Shown in pieces: positions 55,961-64,000 of a DNA stretch of 64,000 bases; positions within the stretch are counted from its first letter, which is position 1; each line of letters starts with the position of its first letter. This stretch comes from Pedobacter cryoconitis (lineage in GTDB: Bacteria > Bacteroidota > Bacteroidia > Sphingobacteriales > Sphingobacteriaceae), in NCBI RefSeq assembly GCF_014200605.1, contig NZ_JACHCE010000003.1, positions 124,001-188,000 on the forward strand, given 5' to 3'. Made by a program: the position numbers and the translations under genes. The notes under the pieces are model-generated. The model made no database searches, was not told the DNA's origin, and saw only the letters and a program-made list of their open reading frames with translations.

Positions 55961-57274
55961 ATGAACAAGCATTTCTTTTATTTCTTAGCATTCCTGATTA
56001 CCTGCTGTACACCAAGGTTAATAGCTCAGGATACGCTCAGCCTGGAGGACGCGATCAGTACTGCATTAAAGAACAACTATGATATCAGGCTGGTCAATAA
56101 TGAAATACAAATTGCCAAAAACAACCTGAATGCAGGAAACGCAGGAATGCTGCCTGGGCTTGCAGGAACTTTCAGCAATGGGGGCAGCAGGCAGAATACG
56201 GTACAGAGCCCGGCAACGGGTCCGGAGAAAAAAACGACTGGTGCGCGCAGTACCAGTTTAAACTATGGAGTGGCCCTGGACTGGACTATTTTTGATGGGT
56301 TTCAGATGTTTGCTAATTATGATAAACTAAAGGAGCTACAAAAACAAGGCGAGGTTAATGGTAAACTAACGATATTGAATACAGTGTCTGATGTTGTATC
56401 GGCCTATTATGCACTGGTCAGACAGCAGCAACTCGTACTGGCAACAGACAGTGCGCTGAAAATCTCCAGGTTAAGGGTATCTATTGCAGATAATAAATTA
56501 AAAATTGGCCGCGGTTCCAGACTGGATGTGCTGAGTGCGAAAGTAGATTACAATACAGACACTACTTTATTTCTGCAACAGAAGAACATTCTGAATACTT
56601 CCAGGATAACGCTGAACCAATTAATGGCAAGAGATCTGAATATTGTATTTGCTGTGAATGAGAAACTCAATATGGAGAATGATCTGAAATTAGCAGATCT
56701 GGAATTGTCTATGCAGCGTTTGAACCCCGCTTTACAAAATGCCTTTATCAATAAGAAGATTGCCGAACTGAGTTTAAAACAGGTTAAAGGACAACGTTAT
56801 CCTACGGTTGCCTTAAATAGTGGCTATGAGTTTTCAAGAAGTACCAGTCCAACAGGATTTAACCAAAAATTCAGGGCTAATGGTCTTACTTACGGGTTAA
56901 CGGCGAGTCTGAATATTTTCAATGGTTTTTTGCAAAGACAGAATGAGCGTAATGCAAAAGTGCAGCTCAATTCTTCGGAGTTAAGTCTTGACAAGACGAA
57001 ACAGGATGTCAGTGCATTGCTAAACACTACTTATCAAAATTACGTGACCAACCTGGATCTGCTTAAAGTGGAAACCGGGAATGTAGATCTGGCAAAACAA
57101 AACCTTGATATTACATTTGAAAAATATCGCCTTGGCAGTATCAGTCCGCTGGAATTGCGTGAGGCACAAAGAAATTCTATAAATGCCATTATTCGCTTTC
57201 TGGATGCACAATATCAGGCTAAACTAACAGAAATTAATTTAAAAGAGATTAGTGGTACTTTAAATGTTAAATAA
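55961..57274 (+). CDS. TolC-family outer membrane efflux channel (second system)
   Basis: The 437-residue protein has a signal peptide ending RLIAQ and two OEP repeats. The first has LEDAISTALKNNYDIRLVNNEI; the second ends with FEKYRLGSISPLELREAQRNSI (both cited in part). It provides the outer-membrane duct of the pump encoded by the two preceding genes and lies 16 nt after the permease gene. The BadF-type kinase gene follows after only 17 nt, so it may be co-transcribed although unrelated in function. Confidence 0.93.
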   Translation: MNKHFFYFLAFLITCCTPRLIAQDTLSLEDAISTALKNNYDIRLVNNEIQIAKNNLNAGNAGMLPGLAGTFSNGGSRQNTVQSPATGPEKKTTGARSTSLNYGVALDWTIFDGFQMFANYDKLKELQKQGEVNGKLTILNTVSDVVSAYYALVRQQQLVLATDSALKISRLRVSIADNKLKIGRGSRLDVLSAKVDYNTDTTLFLQQKNILNTSRITLNQLMARDLNIVFAVNEKLNMENDLKLADLELSMQRLNPALQNAFINKKIAELSLKQVKGQRYPTVALNSGYEFSRSTSPTGFNQKFRANGLTYGLTASLNIFNGFLQRQNERNAKVQLNSSELSLDKTKQDVSALLNTTYQNYVTNLDLLKVETGNVDLAKQNLDITFEKYRLGSISPLELREAQRNSINAIIRFLDAQYQAKLTEINLKEISGTLNVK

Positions 57275-57291
57275 GATTATTACTTTCGTTT

Positions 57292-58143
57292 ATGATACTA
57301 GTAGCAGATAGCGGGTCTTCAAAGACAGACTGGCTTGGATATAAAGATGGCAAAACAATTAGTTTTAGCACGCAGGGCATCAATCCGTATTTTTTAAATG
57401 CGCAGGATATCTTCAAGATATTTTCTAAAATGAAGGTAACGGAGGAGTTTGCTGAGGATGTCAGGGAAATTTATTTTTATGGCTCCGGATGCTCTACTCC
57501 TGATAAACATGAGGTCATCTCTAATGGCTTATCTCTGTATTTTACCAAAGCTTTTATCAGTGTTGAGAATGATTTAATTGGTTGTGCTTACGCAACCTGT
57601 GGTGATGAGAAGGGATTAATCTGTATCCTTGGTACAGGATCTAATGTTTCTTATTTTGATGGGGTATCGACCTATGACAGTAATTATGGCTTAGGTTATA
57701 TTCTGGGCGATGAGGGGTCAGGTACTACTTTCGGAAAGAAAATGGTTACTTCTTATCTTTATAAACAGATGCCTGAAGATTTACGCACCCTATTTGAAAA
57801 GGAGTTTAATACGGATAAGGAAACTATTATTACTAATGTTTATCAAAAACCTTTTCCAAATACTTATTTAGCGGGATTTAGCAGGTTTATGTATACGAAC
57901 CGGGAACATCCTTTTATTAATCAAATACTGATTGATGGCTTCCAGGAATTTATTGATGTAAATATTAAGAATTTTAAGGATTATAAGACGCTTGATTGTC
58001 ACTTTGTAGGATCTGTTGCCTATTATTATCAGGATACGCTGAAACAGGTGTGTGAGTTGAACGGATTGAAGATTGGCAGGATTATGCAGAAGCCGATTGA
58101 AGGGATATATAATTATATTCTGAAAAAAGAAGGGATTCTCTAG
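57292..58143 (+). CDS. BadF/BadG/BcrA/BcrD-type ATPase, likely N-acetylglucosamine kinase-like
   Basis: The 283-residue protein has the ASKHA fold. It starts with the phosphate motif ADSGSSKTDWL (4-14) and has GTGSNVSYFDG and GDEGSGTTFGKK. Members of this group phosphorylate amino sugars such as GlcNAc, while other family members drive enzyme activation. A role in amino-sugar or cell-wall recycling is likely but unproven. The final base of its stop codon is the first base of a 153-nt repeat element, so the element forms the start of its 3' untranslated region. Confidence 0.85.
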   Translation: MILVADSGSSKTDWLGYKDGKTISFSTQGINPYFLNAQDIFKIFSKMKVTEEFAEDVREIYFYGSGCSTPDKHEVISNGLSLYFTKAFISVENDLIGCAYATCGDEKGLICILGTGSNVSYFDGVSTYDSNYGLGYILGDEGSGTTFGKKMVTSYLYKQMPEDLRTLFEKEFNTDKETIITNVYQKPFPNTYLAGFSRFMYTNREHPFINQILIDGFQEFIDVNIKNFKDYKTLDCHFVGSVAYYYQDTLKQVCELNGLKIGRIMQKPIEGIYNYILKKEGIL

Positions 58144-58295
58144 GGGTAAGTCTAGCTTCGCAAAAAAAACAAGATACCATGTTCGGTGGGCATTGCCTTC
58201 GCTTGAAGGAGCTCGGAACGCTATACCCTCACATTGGTATATTGTTTTTTTTTCAAAACTCTCCAATTGGCGTTCACCTGTGGGCTGGCGTGTTA
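58143..58295 (+). repeat. 153-nt structured repeat element, copy A
   Basis: This copy reads GGGGTAAGTCTAGCTTCGC at its 5' end on the plus strand and ends GGCGTGTTA. It shares an essentially invariant core of about 60 nt with copies B and C. The core includes the small stem CCTTC-GCTT-GAAGG. A-rich and T-rich arms around AACAAGATACCA/TGGTATATTGTT form a long stem with one mismatch. A T9 tract follows the stem, as in a terminator. Copy A is the most diverged in its last 45 nt. Confidence 0.85.
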
Positions 58296-58660
58296 ACATG
58301 ATGTGACTTTGAGAATTGTTAATATAGATTGCTGATGCGAGTATTCATATTCGTTTATGATCTGGCAACCCGAATTTAATGCTTCATAGTTACCCCATCT
58401 CCCGAACAGACAACATTAAGAATGCTCATAAACTTAATATTGATAATATCTCTATAACAGAATATGCACGATACCGGCAGTTAGACTAGTGAGCTCAGGC
58501 AAACGGTAATATGTTCAGTTCAATTCTAAACTCAGTGCGTTCTGAATTGGCCACACGTTTGATAAAACTGATCGACACACCATAAGGTCATGCGCATTAA
58601 AGCTACCTCCCAAAGGTGCTATTATCTTATAATTGCGTTAGATTAATTGATTAAAGCACT
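58296..58660. other. Non-coding spacer between repeat copy A and the GNAT gene
   Basis: No intact gene is visible. On the minus strand a stretch (58495-58640) can be read in two frames as LGGSFNAHDLMVCRS and SISFIKRVANSERTEFRI-like peptide. It may be a decayed gene with a frameshift, but no family is recognised. Confidence 0.4.
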
Positions 58661-59077
58661 TCATGTAAAGATTGCTCTTTGCATCTTCACATAATTGATT
58701 CCCCCTTTAATAAATTCTTCGCCAACCTCAACCATTCCGAATTTCTTATAAAACGGTACTTTATCCAACCTTGCATTACACCAGACCCTGGCAATATTTT
58801 GCTGCTGTACTACCCCCATTAAATGCTCTAGTAATTTTGATCCATATCCCCGCCCCTGCATAAGATTATCCGTAGCAAACTTCCTGAACTGGGCCTCCTG
58901 TCCAAAAACAAAAAGGGACACTATTGACCTTAACTGCCCATCCTCAAAAAGCCCAAAATGTAGCCCATCTTTATCTTCTTCCAACTTCACATACTCAACA
59001 GGCTTATCCGGCCACATCACCCTGTGCCGTAAATCCCACGTTTTAGAAGCATCTATTTCCTTTATTATTATTCCCAT
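58661..59077 (-). CDS. GNAT-family N-acetyltransferase
   Basis: The 138-residue protein has the GNAT core: the acetyl-CoA pyrophosphate-binding motif LMQGRGYGSKLLEHLMGV (about 92-109) and the C-terminal PFYKKFGMVEVGEEF. It would transfer an acetyl group to an unknown amine. It lies between inverted repeat copies A and B, and the (CTAA)13 microsatellite starts 90 nt upstream of its start codon. The acceptor and the biological role are unknown. Confidence 0.9.
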   Translation of the reverse strand: MGIIIKEIDASKTWDLRHRVMWPDKPVEYVKLEEDKDGLHFGLFEDGQLRSIVSLFVFGQEAQFRKFATDNLMQGRGYGSKLLEHLMGVVQQQNIARVWCNARLDKVPFYKKFGMVEVGEEFIKGGINYVKMQRAIFT

Positions 59078-59163
59078 TTATAAATAAACTGCAATTTCCC
59101 CTCATTATCCCTACTATTAATCATCTTATCAAATAATCTAAACCCCACCTGTCTCAATTCAGA

Positions 59164-59218
<55 letters not shown>

Positions 59219-59326
59219 AATCTCTTCCTTTTATAGAACCTAACCGCCTTCCTATCTTTCTTCCTCATCATATAATCTAACCTCTTTTTAAGCTTCTATA
59301 TAACAATCCATATCAGCGCATCCTAT

Positions 59327-59479
59327 TAACACGCCAACCAATAGACGCCCCCCAGTTGGAGAGTTTGGAAAAAAAAACGATATACCAATGTGAGGGTATA
59401 GCGTTCCGAGCTCCTTCAAGCGAAGGCAATGCCCACCGAACATGGTATGTTGTTTTTTTTGCGAAGCTAGACTTACCCC
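59327..59479 (-). repeat. 153-nt structured repeat element, copy B
   Basis: On the minus strand this copy reads GGGGTAAGTCTAGCTTCGC first, as in copy A, so it lies in inverted orientation to A. It is in tandem with copy C (6-nt spacer). Its long stem carries two G-U pairs in place of Watson-Crick pairs. Open frames across it (up to 239 codons) are products of the repeat and of an AT-rich reading; they are not supported as genes. Confidence 0.9.
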
Positions 59480-59485
59480 TCCCAG

Positions 59486-59638
59486 TAACACGCCAACCAA
59501 TAGACGCCCCCCAGTTGGAGAGTTTGGAAAAAAAAACGATATACCAATGTGAGGGTATAGCGTTCCGAGCTCCTTCAAGCGAAGGCAATGCCCACCGAAC
59601 ATGGTATATCGTTTTTTTTGCGAAGCTAGACTTACCCC
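59486..59638 (-). repeat. 153-nt structured repeat element, copy C
   Basis: This copy is nearly identical to copy B and has a perfect long stem (AACGATATACCA/TGGTATATCGTT). On the minus strand it begins 11 nt after the stop codon of the small lipoprotein gene, mirroring the placement of copy A after the kinase gene. Confidence 0.9.
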
Positions 59639-59649
59639 CCGAAGCCCCC

Positions 59650-60114
59650 TTAGTACACTGCTTTATGATTCACCACAATATCACAAACACTTACCTTACC
59701 TGCAGAAACCTCCACAGGATTCAACTCCCCTTTTCCATTAGACAAACTTGCGAAAAACTGACCGTCCTGTTCACCAGTAAACACCGAATACGTTCCCGCA
59801 GGCACTTTACACTGAAAAAAACCCTTTCCATCAGTTTTCACCTTTGCAATCAATGGCTGATGAATAGCTTTATACAAAGGGCCATTGCCCTCAGCCTGCG
59901 CACCCGTAGTAACTGCATAAATATAAACGGTACGCTGCGCCCCCTTACTGCTTCCCTGCTTTATACCAGGCCCTGGCATCATGTTCCCTTCCTGAACCGA
60001 CACCCTTCCACTTATTCCTTCCACGATACTTTTTTCCTGGCCAGGATTTCTGGAAGCGCAAGAAAAAGCCAGTAATGTGATCACTGAACAAAAAATAGCT
60101 AAATAAAATTTCAT
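59650..60114 (-). CDS. Small lipoprotein with carboxypeptidase-regulatory-like fold
   Basis: The 154-residue protein has a lipoprotein signal (LLAFSC, Cys19) and one Ig-like domain with KVKTDGKGFFQCKVPAGTYSVFTGE (in part). This matches short prealbumin-like or CarboxypepD_reg-like domains that often decorate surface proteins. Its function is unknown. It is divergent from the T9SS protease gene, with 65 nt between the start codons, so they may share a regulated promoter region. Confidence 0.75.
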   Translation of the reverse strand: MKFYLAIFCSVITLLAFSCASRNPGQEKSIVEGISGRVSVQEGNMMPGPGIKQGSSKGAQRTVYIYAVTTGAQAEGNGPLYKAIHQPLIAKVKTDGKGFFQCKVPAGTYSVFTGEQDGQFFASLSNGKGELNPVEVSAGKVSVCDIVVNHKAVY

Positions 60115-60132
60115 CTGTATAAGTATTAAAGT

Positions 60133-60140
60133 TAAATTTG
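60133..60140 (+). promoter_or_regulatory. Possible -7 box (TAAATTTG) of the T9SS protease gene
   Basis: TAAATTTG fits TAnnTTTG and lies 39 nt before the start codon at 60180. The -33 position has TTTC, one base from TTTG. Confidence 0.4.
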
Positions 60141-60179
60141 GTTACCTCAAAACGCAATTCATGCAATCCTTTGTGCATT

Positions 60180-62261
60180 ATGATTAATTCTCTCAATTTA
60201 CGAAAGTGTGGACTATTATCCATACTCCTTTGCACAAGTATAGCATTTTCTTCTGTTTCTTCTATCCAGGCCCAGGGAATTGTCACGCCAAATGTAACCA
60301 ATACTACATTCCTGCGCAGCAATAGTGTTTCCTTAGCAAACATCGCCCAACAGCAAAGAATCACTGCTTTTTCTCAGGCGGCCAGAAAAGGATGGGTCAT
60401 CACAAGAAAAGCTCCGGATGGAACCGTAATGAGATTACAACGTACCGATGATACTGGTTTACCAGTATACTATGTCACTAATAACAATACAGTGGCTGCT
60501 GCTACCACAAGAACCAATAAATTATATAGTGGAGGTGGCTTAGGCCTCGCACTCAGTGGGAGCAGTATTCCCGTTGGGAAAATAGCCATATGGGACGGAG
60601 ACGGAGTTTTAACAAGCCATGTAGAGTTTGCCGGAGGAAGAGTTGAAATTAAAGATCAAACCACAACCACATCAGAACATTCTACGCATGTAGCCGGAAC
60701 GATAATGGCCGCGGGGGTAAACCCTATTGCCAGAGGTATGGCTTTTGGACTGCCAAAACTTTATTCATTTGACTTTGACAATGACACGCCCGAAATGTCC
60801 GCAAATGCGGCCGGACTGCTCATCTCAAATCATTCTTATGGTGTAGTAGCAGGCTGGTCTTTAAATACAGATGTTAACCCTCAGCGCTGGGAATTCTACG
60901 CCTCACCGGGAGCAACCGAAGACTATAAATTTGGATATTATGACTCACAGTCTTCTGATTGGGATAAAATATGTTATAACGCACCCTATTATCTGCCGGT
61001 GAAATCTGCAGGCAATAACAGATCTTCTAACGGACCAGCCGTAGGAGCTCCTTATTATAGATTTAATGCAGATAAAGTGATGGCTGATGCTGGCAAACGC
61101 CCTGCTGGTCTGAGTGACAATGATAAATATGATAATATCGCAACTTATGGTACCGCAAAAAATATTCTGACCATTGGTGCAATTAACCCATTAGCGGACG
61201 GCCCTTATACACCTGACCGCATTCAGGTTACAACTTTCAGCAGCTGGGGACCAACCGATGACGGCAGGATTAAGCCCGATTTAGTAGCTGACGGTATTAG
61301 AGTAACCTCTACAAGTAATGCCGGAGATGATCGATATACAACACTTTCCGGAACCTCTATGGCTACACCTAATGTCAGTGGGTCACTGATTCTTCTGCAA
61401 GAGCTTTATAACAGCCGCAATAATGCCGGTTATATGCGCTCTGCTACCTTAAAGGCTGTAGCTATAGGTACAGCAGCCGAAGCTGGCACTGCACCAGGCC
61501 CCGATTATAGTTATGGCTGGGGCTTGTTAAATATGGAGGCTGCCGCACAGGCTATTCTGGATAACCAGCTTAAAAGTAAAATTGCCGAAAATATACTCAC
61601 ACAGGGTGAACAGCAATTTATTGAAGTTAAAGCGAAAGGTGGAGTACCGCTAACCGGAACGATCTGCTGGACTGACCCGGAAGCAACCCCTGTAAGTACT
61701 TTAGATGCATTAAACAATCCGGCCCCCAGATTAATGAATGACCTTGATTTAAGAGCAGTTCAGGAATCAACAACCTATTATCCATGGGTACTTAATCCGG
61801 CCAATCCATCAGCTCCAGCTACCAAAGGGGACAATACAAGGGATAATGTAGAACAGGTGAAAATTGATGAACCGGTTGCAGGAAAGACCTATAGGTTCAA
61901 TGTATCTCACAAAGGGACACTCAAGCGTGGTGCACAGGCATATTCTATCCTGCTTACGGGAATAGATGCCGATGCCGGCTTTGTATCCAATAAGGTAAAT
62001 AAAGATGATTTGAACATGGTAGTTTATCCCGTACCAGCCCGAAATGAAATCAATGTTAACTTCAATGTAGCCGATAATAATAATGTGAGCATCGAGCTGA
62101 TCAATATATCAGGACAAAAACTTTATACAGAGAAGAAAAATGATTTCAAAGGGGTATACTATAGCCAGATCAATTTATCAGGCTATGCAAGCGGATTGTA
62201 TTTTATGGTGATAAAAATCGGGCAGAACTCCTATACCAGGAAATTTGTCTGCGCGAAATAA
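60180..62261 (+). CDS. Subtilisin-like S8 serine peptidase with type IX secretion sorting domain
   Basis: The start is set at 60180 (693 aa); a longer frame starts with TTG inside the promoter. The signal peptide (1-32) ends SSIQAQ. The S8 domain has catalytic Asp139 in IWDGDG, His170 in STHVAGT and Ser393 in GTSMATPNVSG. The C-terminal domain (about 610-693), with MVVYPVPARNEINV and GLYFMVIKIG, is a T9SS type A sorting signal. The protease is therefore secreted through the outer membrane and probably attached to the surface or released. Confidence 0.93.
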   Translation: MINSLNLRKCGLLSILLCTSIAFSSVSSIQAQGIVTPNVTNTTFLRSNSVSLANIAQQQRITAFSQAARKGWVITRKAPDGTVMRLQRTDDTGLPVYYVTNNNTVAAATTRTNKLYSGGGLGLALSGSSIPVGKIAIWDGDGVLTSHVEFAGGRVEIKDQTTTTSEHSTHVAGTIMAAGVNPIARGMAFGLPKLYSFDFDNDTPEMSANAAGLLISNHSYGVVAGWSLNTDVNPQRWEFYASPGATEDYKFGYYDSQSSDWDKICYNAPYYLPVKSAGNNRSSNGPAVGAPYYRFNADKVMADAGKRPAGLSDNDKYDNIATYGTAKNILTIGAINPLADGPYTPDRIQVTTFSSWGPTDDGRIKPDLVADGIRVTSTSNAGDDRYTTLSGTSMATPNVSGSLILLQELYNSRNNAGYMRSATLKAVAIGTAAEAGTAPGPDYSYGWGLLNMEAAAQAILDNQLKSKIAENILTQGEQQFIEVKAKGGVPLTGTICWTDPEATPVSTLDALNNPAPRLMNDLDLRAVQESTTYYPWVLNPANPSAPATKGDNTRDNVEQVKIDEPVAGKTYRFNVSHKGTLKRGAQAYSILLTGIDADAGFVSNKVNKDDLNMVVYPVPARNEINVNFNVADNNNVSIELINISGQKLYTEKKNDFKGVYYSQINLSGYASGLYFMVIKIGQNSYTRKFVCAK

Positions 62262-62270
62262 GAAAAGGGC

Positions 62271-62774
62271 TTAAACTCTTTTTTCTATTTCGATTTGTAT
62301 CAGCTTTGCTACCCACTCCAGCTTCTCCTTATCTTGCGGAGTAAACTCGCGGACCTTTTTATCAACAATACAAACTGCACCAATATTAAAACCTTCGGGG
62401 GTAGTAATGGGTACTGCAGCATAAAACCTAAGGCCAAATTCCCCTACAACCAGGGGATTGGACATCAGACACGGCTCAGCCAATGCATTTTCAAATACGG
62501 TGGCTTCACCTTTCAGAATCGCAAGTGAACACAAACTTGTACCCCGCTCAACTTCACTCCCAGAATCACCCTGCTGGTCTGCTTTAGTCCAGACATGATT
62601 CTTATCCACGAAATTGATCATCGCCAAAGGTACCTTAAGCATCGTTGCAGCAACCGCAGCCAGCTGATCAAAAATAGGTTCGGATTTGGTATATAGAATA
62701 TTATACTTTTTTAAGTTCTCTAAGCGCGCCTCTTCATTCTGTGGAATTATATTCCTTCCAAAAGTATTCTCCAA
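62271..62774 (-). CDS. Stand-alone GAF-domain protein
   Basis: The 167-residue protein consists of one GAF domain (about 25-165, with AVAATMLKVPLAMINFVDKNHVWTK in part, CSLAILKGEATVFENAL and AVPITTPEGFNIGAVCIVDKK). It may sense a small molecule or redox state, or be a diverged signalling domain without an output module. The start codon is TTG at 62774, since TAA codons lie in frame 9 and 12 nt upstream and no earlier ATG exists. It is convergent with the protease gene. Confidence 0.85.
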   Translation of the reverse strand: MENTFGRNIIPQNEEARLENLKKYNILYTKSEPIFDQLAAVAATMLKVPLAMINFVDKNHVWTKADQQGDSGSEVERGTSLCSLAILKGEATVFENALAEPCLMSNPLVVGEFGLRFYAAVPITTPEGFNIGAVCIVDKKVREFTPQDKEKLEWVAKLIQIEIEKRV

Positions 62775-62850
62775 TTTGTTATTTTATTACTTGTATAACT
62801 TATACCCGCTAACCTATACAATTACCATACCCTTTTAAAATTTTTTATTA

Positions 62851-62899
62851 AAAAAAACATACACCAAACAGGAATACAACGTATACTGCCTGGTGTATG
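62851..62899 (-). terminator. Terminator of the alcohol dehydrogenase gene
   Basis: On the minus strand CATACACCAGGCAG-like and its partner (62858-62877 and 62881-62899) form a long stem with G-U pairs. It is followed by a T run on that strand (A tract 62851-62857 on the plus strand). Confidence 0.8.
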
Positions 62900-62910
62900 A
62901 ACACGAAGAA

Positions 62911-64000
62911 CTAATAGCTTAATTCAACAATTTTTCTTACATCATCCGGATTAAGGCTTTTACGCTCTCCTAAGCCCATCCATCCCCTTTCAGTAAATCG
63001 TTTTGCTATTTTTTCGGCAGTACCCTGATAATCACCAGTATACTCTGAAAGTTTAGTGTCAATTCCTAAAGAATGAAAAAAAGATTCTGTTTTAACAATG
63101 GCAAGTTCTGCCTTTTCGTCTGCTGTACCTTCCTGAATATTCCAGATACGCTCCGCATACTGGGCAAGTTTTTCCTTTTTATGCTCAAAATTATACCTGT
63201 AATGGCCGGGCACAATGATTGCTAAAGTACGGGCATGATCGATCCCGAATAGTGCGGTAAGCTCATGTCCGATTGCATGTACCGACCAGTCGGTAGGCAC
63301 CCCCTTTTGAATCAACCCGTTTAAAGCCATTGTACAGCACCACATAAAATTAGCTGCAGCCTCATAATCTGCAGGATCTTTTTGTATCCTGGGTGCAATC
63401 TCTATCAGTGTCTGCATAATTCCTTCTGCAAACCTATCCTGCAGAAATGCCTGGGCAGGATAAGTCATATACTGTTCCAGTACATGGGTAAATGCATCTG
63501 TAATCCCATTCGCAAGCTGGCGCTGGGGCACAGATTTTACGACAAGCGGGTCAAGTATAGAAAATTCAGGGAATAATCCTGGTCCGCCCATTCCAAATTT
63601 TTCCTGGGTAGATGCACGTGTAATTACCGCTCCCGAATTCATTTCTGAACCCGTAGCCGGTAAAGTCAGCACTGTGCCAAAAGGCATACCTTTATCAGTT
63701 CTGATCTTATTTTTTAAAATATCCCAGGGTTCATCTCCCTGATACAGGGCGGCCGCAGAAAGGAACTTAGTACCATCTATGACAGAGCCACCGCCAACCG
63801 CAAGCAGATAAGTTATATTCTCTTTTTTGATCACATTTAGTGCCTCTATTAACACTTCATATTCCGGATTGGCAGGAATTCCACCAAATTCTATGACATC
63901 GAAACCTGCAAGCGCCGAAATCACCTGATCGTAAATACCGTTCGACCTGATACTTCCACCGCCATAAAGCAGTAAAACTTTTGCATTTGCCGGGATCTCC
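62911..64000 (-). CDS. Iron-containing alcohol dehydrogenase (YqhD/butanol dehydrogenase-like), cut by window edge
   Basis: The protein reads to the right edge, so its N-terminus lies outside; the visible part starts EIPANAKVLLLYGGGSIRSNG. An internal GTG at 63924 is not the start. It has the NAD(P)-binding GGGSVIDGTKFL and the Fe site with DAFTHVLEQY, HAIGHELTALFG and DHARTLAI. The enzyme reduces aldehydes to alcohols, usually with NADPH. The gene is followed by a strong terminator. Confidence 0.92.
   Translation of the reverse strand, partial: EIPANAKVLLLYGGGSIRSNGIYDQVISALAGFDVIEFGGIPANPEYEVLIEALNVIKKENITYLLAVGGGSVIDGTKFLSAAALYQGDEPWDILKNKIRTDKGMPFGTVLTLPATGSEMNSGAVITRASTQEKFGMGGPGLFPEFSILDPLVVKSVPQRQLANGITDAFTHVLEQYMTYPAQAFLQDRFAEGIMQTLIEIAPRIQKDPADYEAAANFMWCCTMALNGLIQKGVPTDWSVHAIGHELTALFGIDHARTLAIIVPGHYRYNFEHKKEKLAQYAERIWNIQEGTADEKAELAIVKTESFFHSLGIDTKLSEYTGDYQGTAEKIAKRFTERGWMGLGERKSLNPDDVRKIVELSY

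Noticed and set aside
58495..58640. Possible decayed coding sequence on the minus strand
   Set aside because: The two readable pieces are short, in different frames and match no family I recognise, so a pseudogene call is not justified.
59288..60075. Long open frames running through repeat copies B and C (up to 239 codons)
   Set aside because: They repeat the same peptide on both strands because they follow the 153-nt repeat, have no conserved domain and overlap the lipoprotein gene. They are treated as by-products of the repeat.
63924..63926. GTG as start of the alcohol dehydrogenase gene
   Set aside because: Reading continues in frame upstream through KVLLLYGGGSIRSNG to the window edge, which is a conserved part of the enzyme, so the true start is outside.

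Overview
The window looks like a chromosomal stretch of a Bacteroidota bacterium, most likely Sphingobacteriaceae (Pedobacter-like). The evidence is a SusC/SusD outer-membrane pair, a serine protease with a C-terminal type IX secretion sorting domain, head-GIN and M61 proteins, lycopene cyclase and cry-DASH genes, low GC, few Shine-Dalgarno sites, and several exact TAnnTTTG-type -7 boxes. Almost all genes are ordinary chromosomal genes. No phage, complete insertion sequence or CRISPR array was seen.

Layout. 1-1.25 kb: the tail of a TolC-like gene, then a ~950-bp non-coding stretch with two short direct-repeat arrays and a possible transposase remnant. 1.25-1.5 kb: two identical tRNA-Asn genes, each with its own terminator. 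1.7-3.6 kb: PfkB sugar kinase, cytochrome b5-like protein and lycopene cyclase. 3.7-9 kb: a SusC/SusD pair and an ECF sigma factor; a 42-nt inverted repeat sits against the susC start codon. 9-10.2 kb: murB. 10.3-17.4 kb: two paralogous TetR regulators ahead of a TolC/adaptor/RND efflux operon. 17.5-28.7 kb: an unrecognised secreted protein, dihydrolipoyl dehydrogenase, a GT39 plus GtrA pair, a CocE-type hydrolase, an M1 peptidase, a head-GIN protein, a beta-propeller lipoprotein and a beta-barrel protein. 28.8-32.9 kb: sucA-sucB. 32.9-37.5 kb: a light-response module made of a CarH/LitR-type B12 photoreceptor-regulator, cry-DASH, a TIGR01777 epimerase and a CPD photolyase. 37.6-39.1 kb: two FKBP lipoproteins. 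39.2-45.3 kb: a fatty-acid beta-oxidation operon (MarR regulator, FadN-like multifunctional enzyme, thiolase, acyl-CoA dehydrogenase). 45.4-51.6 kb: OmpA-like protein, acyl-CoA synthetase, a small barrel protein and an M61 peptidase. 51.7-57.3 kb: a second complete RND system. 57.3-60.1 kb: a BadF-type kinase, a GNAT acetyltransferase and a small lipoprotein, interspersed with three copies of a 153-nt structured repeat and a (CTAA)13 microsatellite. 60.2-64 kb: T9SS serine protease, GAF protein and an iron-dependent alcohol dehydrogenase cut by the window edge.

How the genes work together. The MarR/fad operon, the acyl-CoA synthetase, sucAB and lpdA form a path from fatty acids to the TCA cycle. 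The CarH-like protein probably couples light, through adenosylcobalamin photolysis, to the DNA-repair photolyases on both sides of the adjacent divergent promoter. The two RND systems differ in gene order, and the first probably answers to the TetR pair.

The strongest unexplained signal is the 153-nt repeat family at 58.1-59.6 kb. Three copies share an invariant core inside a long hairpin whose arms show a compensatory base-pair change. In both places the element begins at, or 11 nt after, the stop codon of the upstream gene, in the same orientation relative to that gene. It may be a mobile structured 3'-end or terminator element. No database search was possible, so novelty is unproven.
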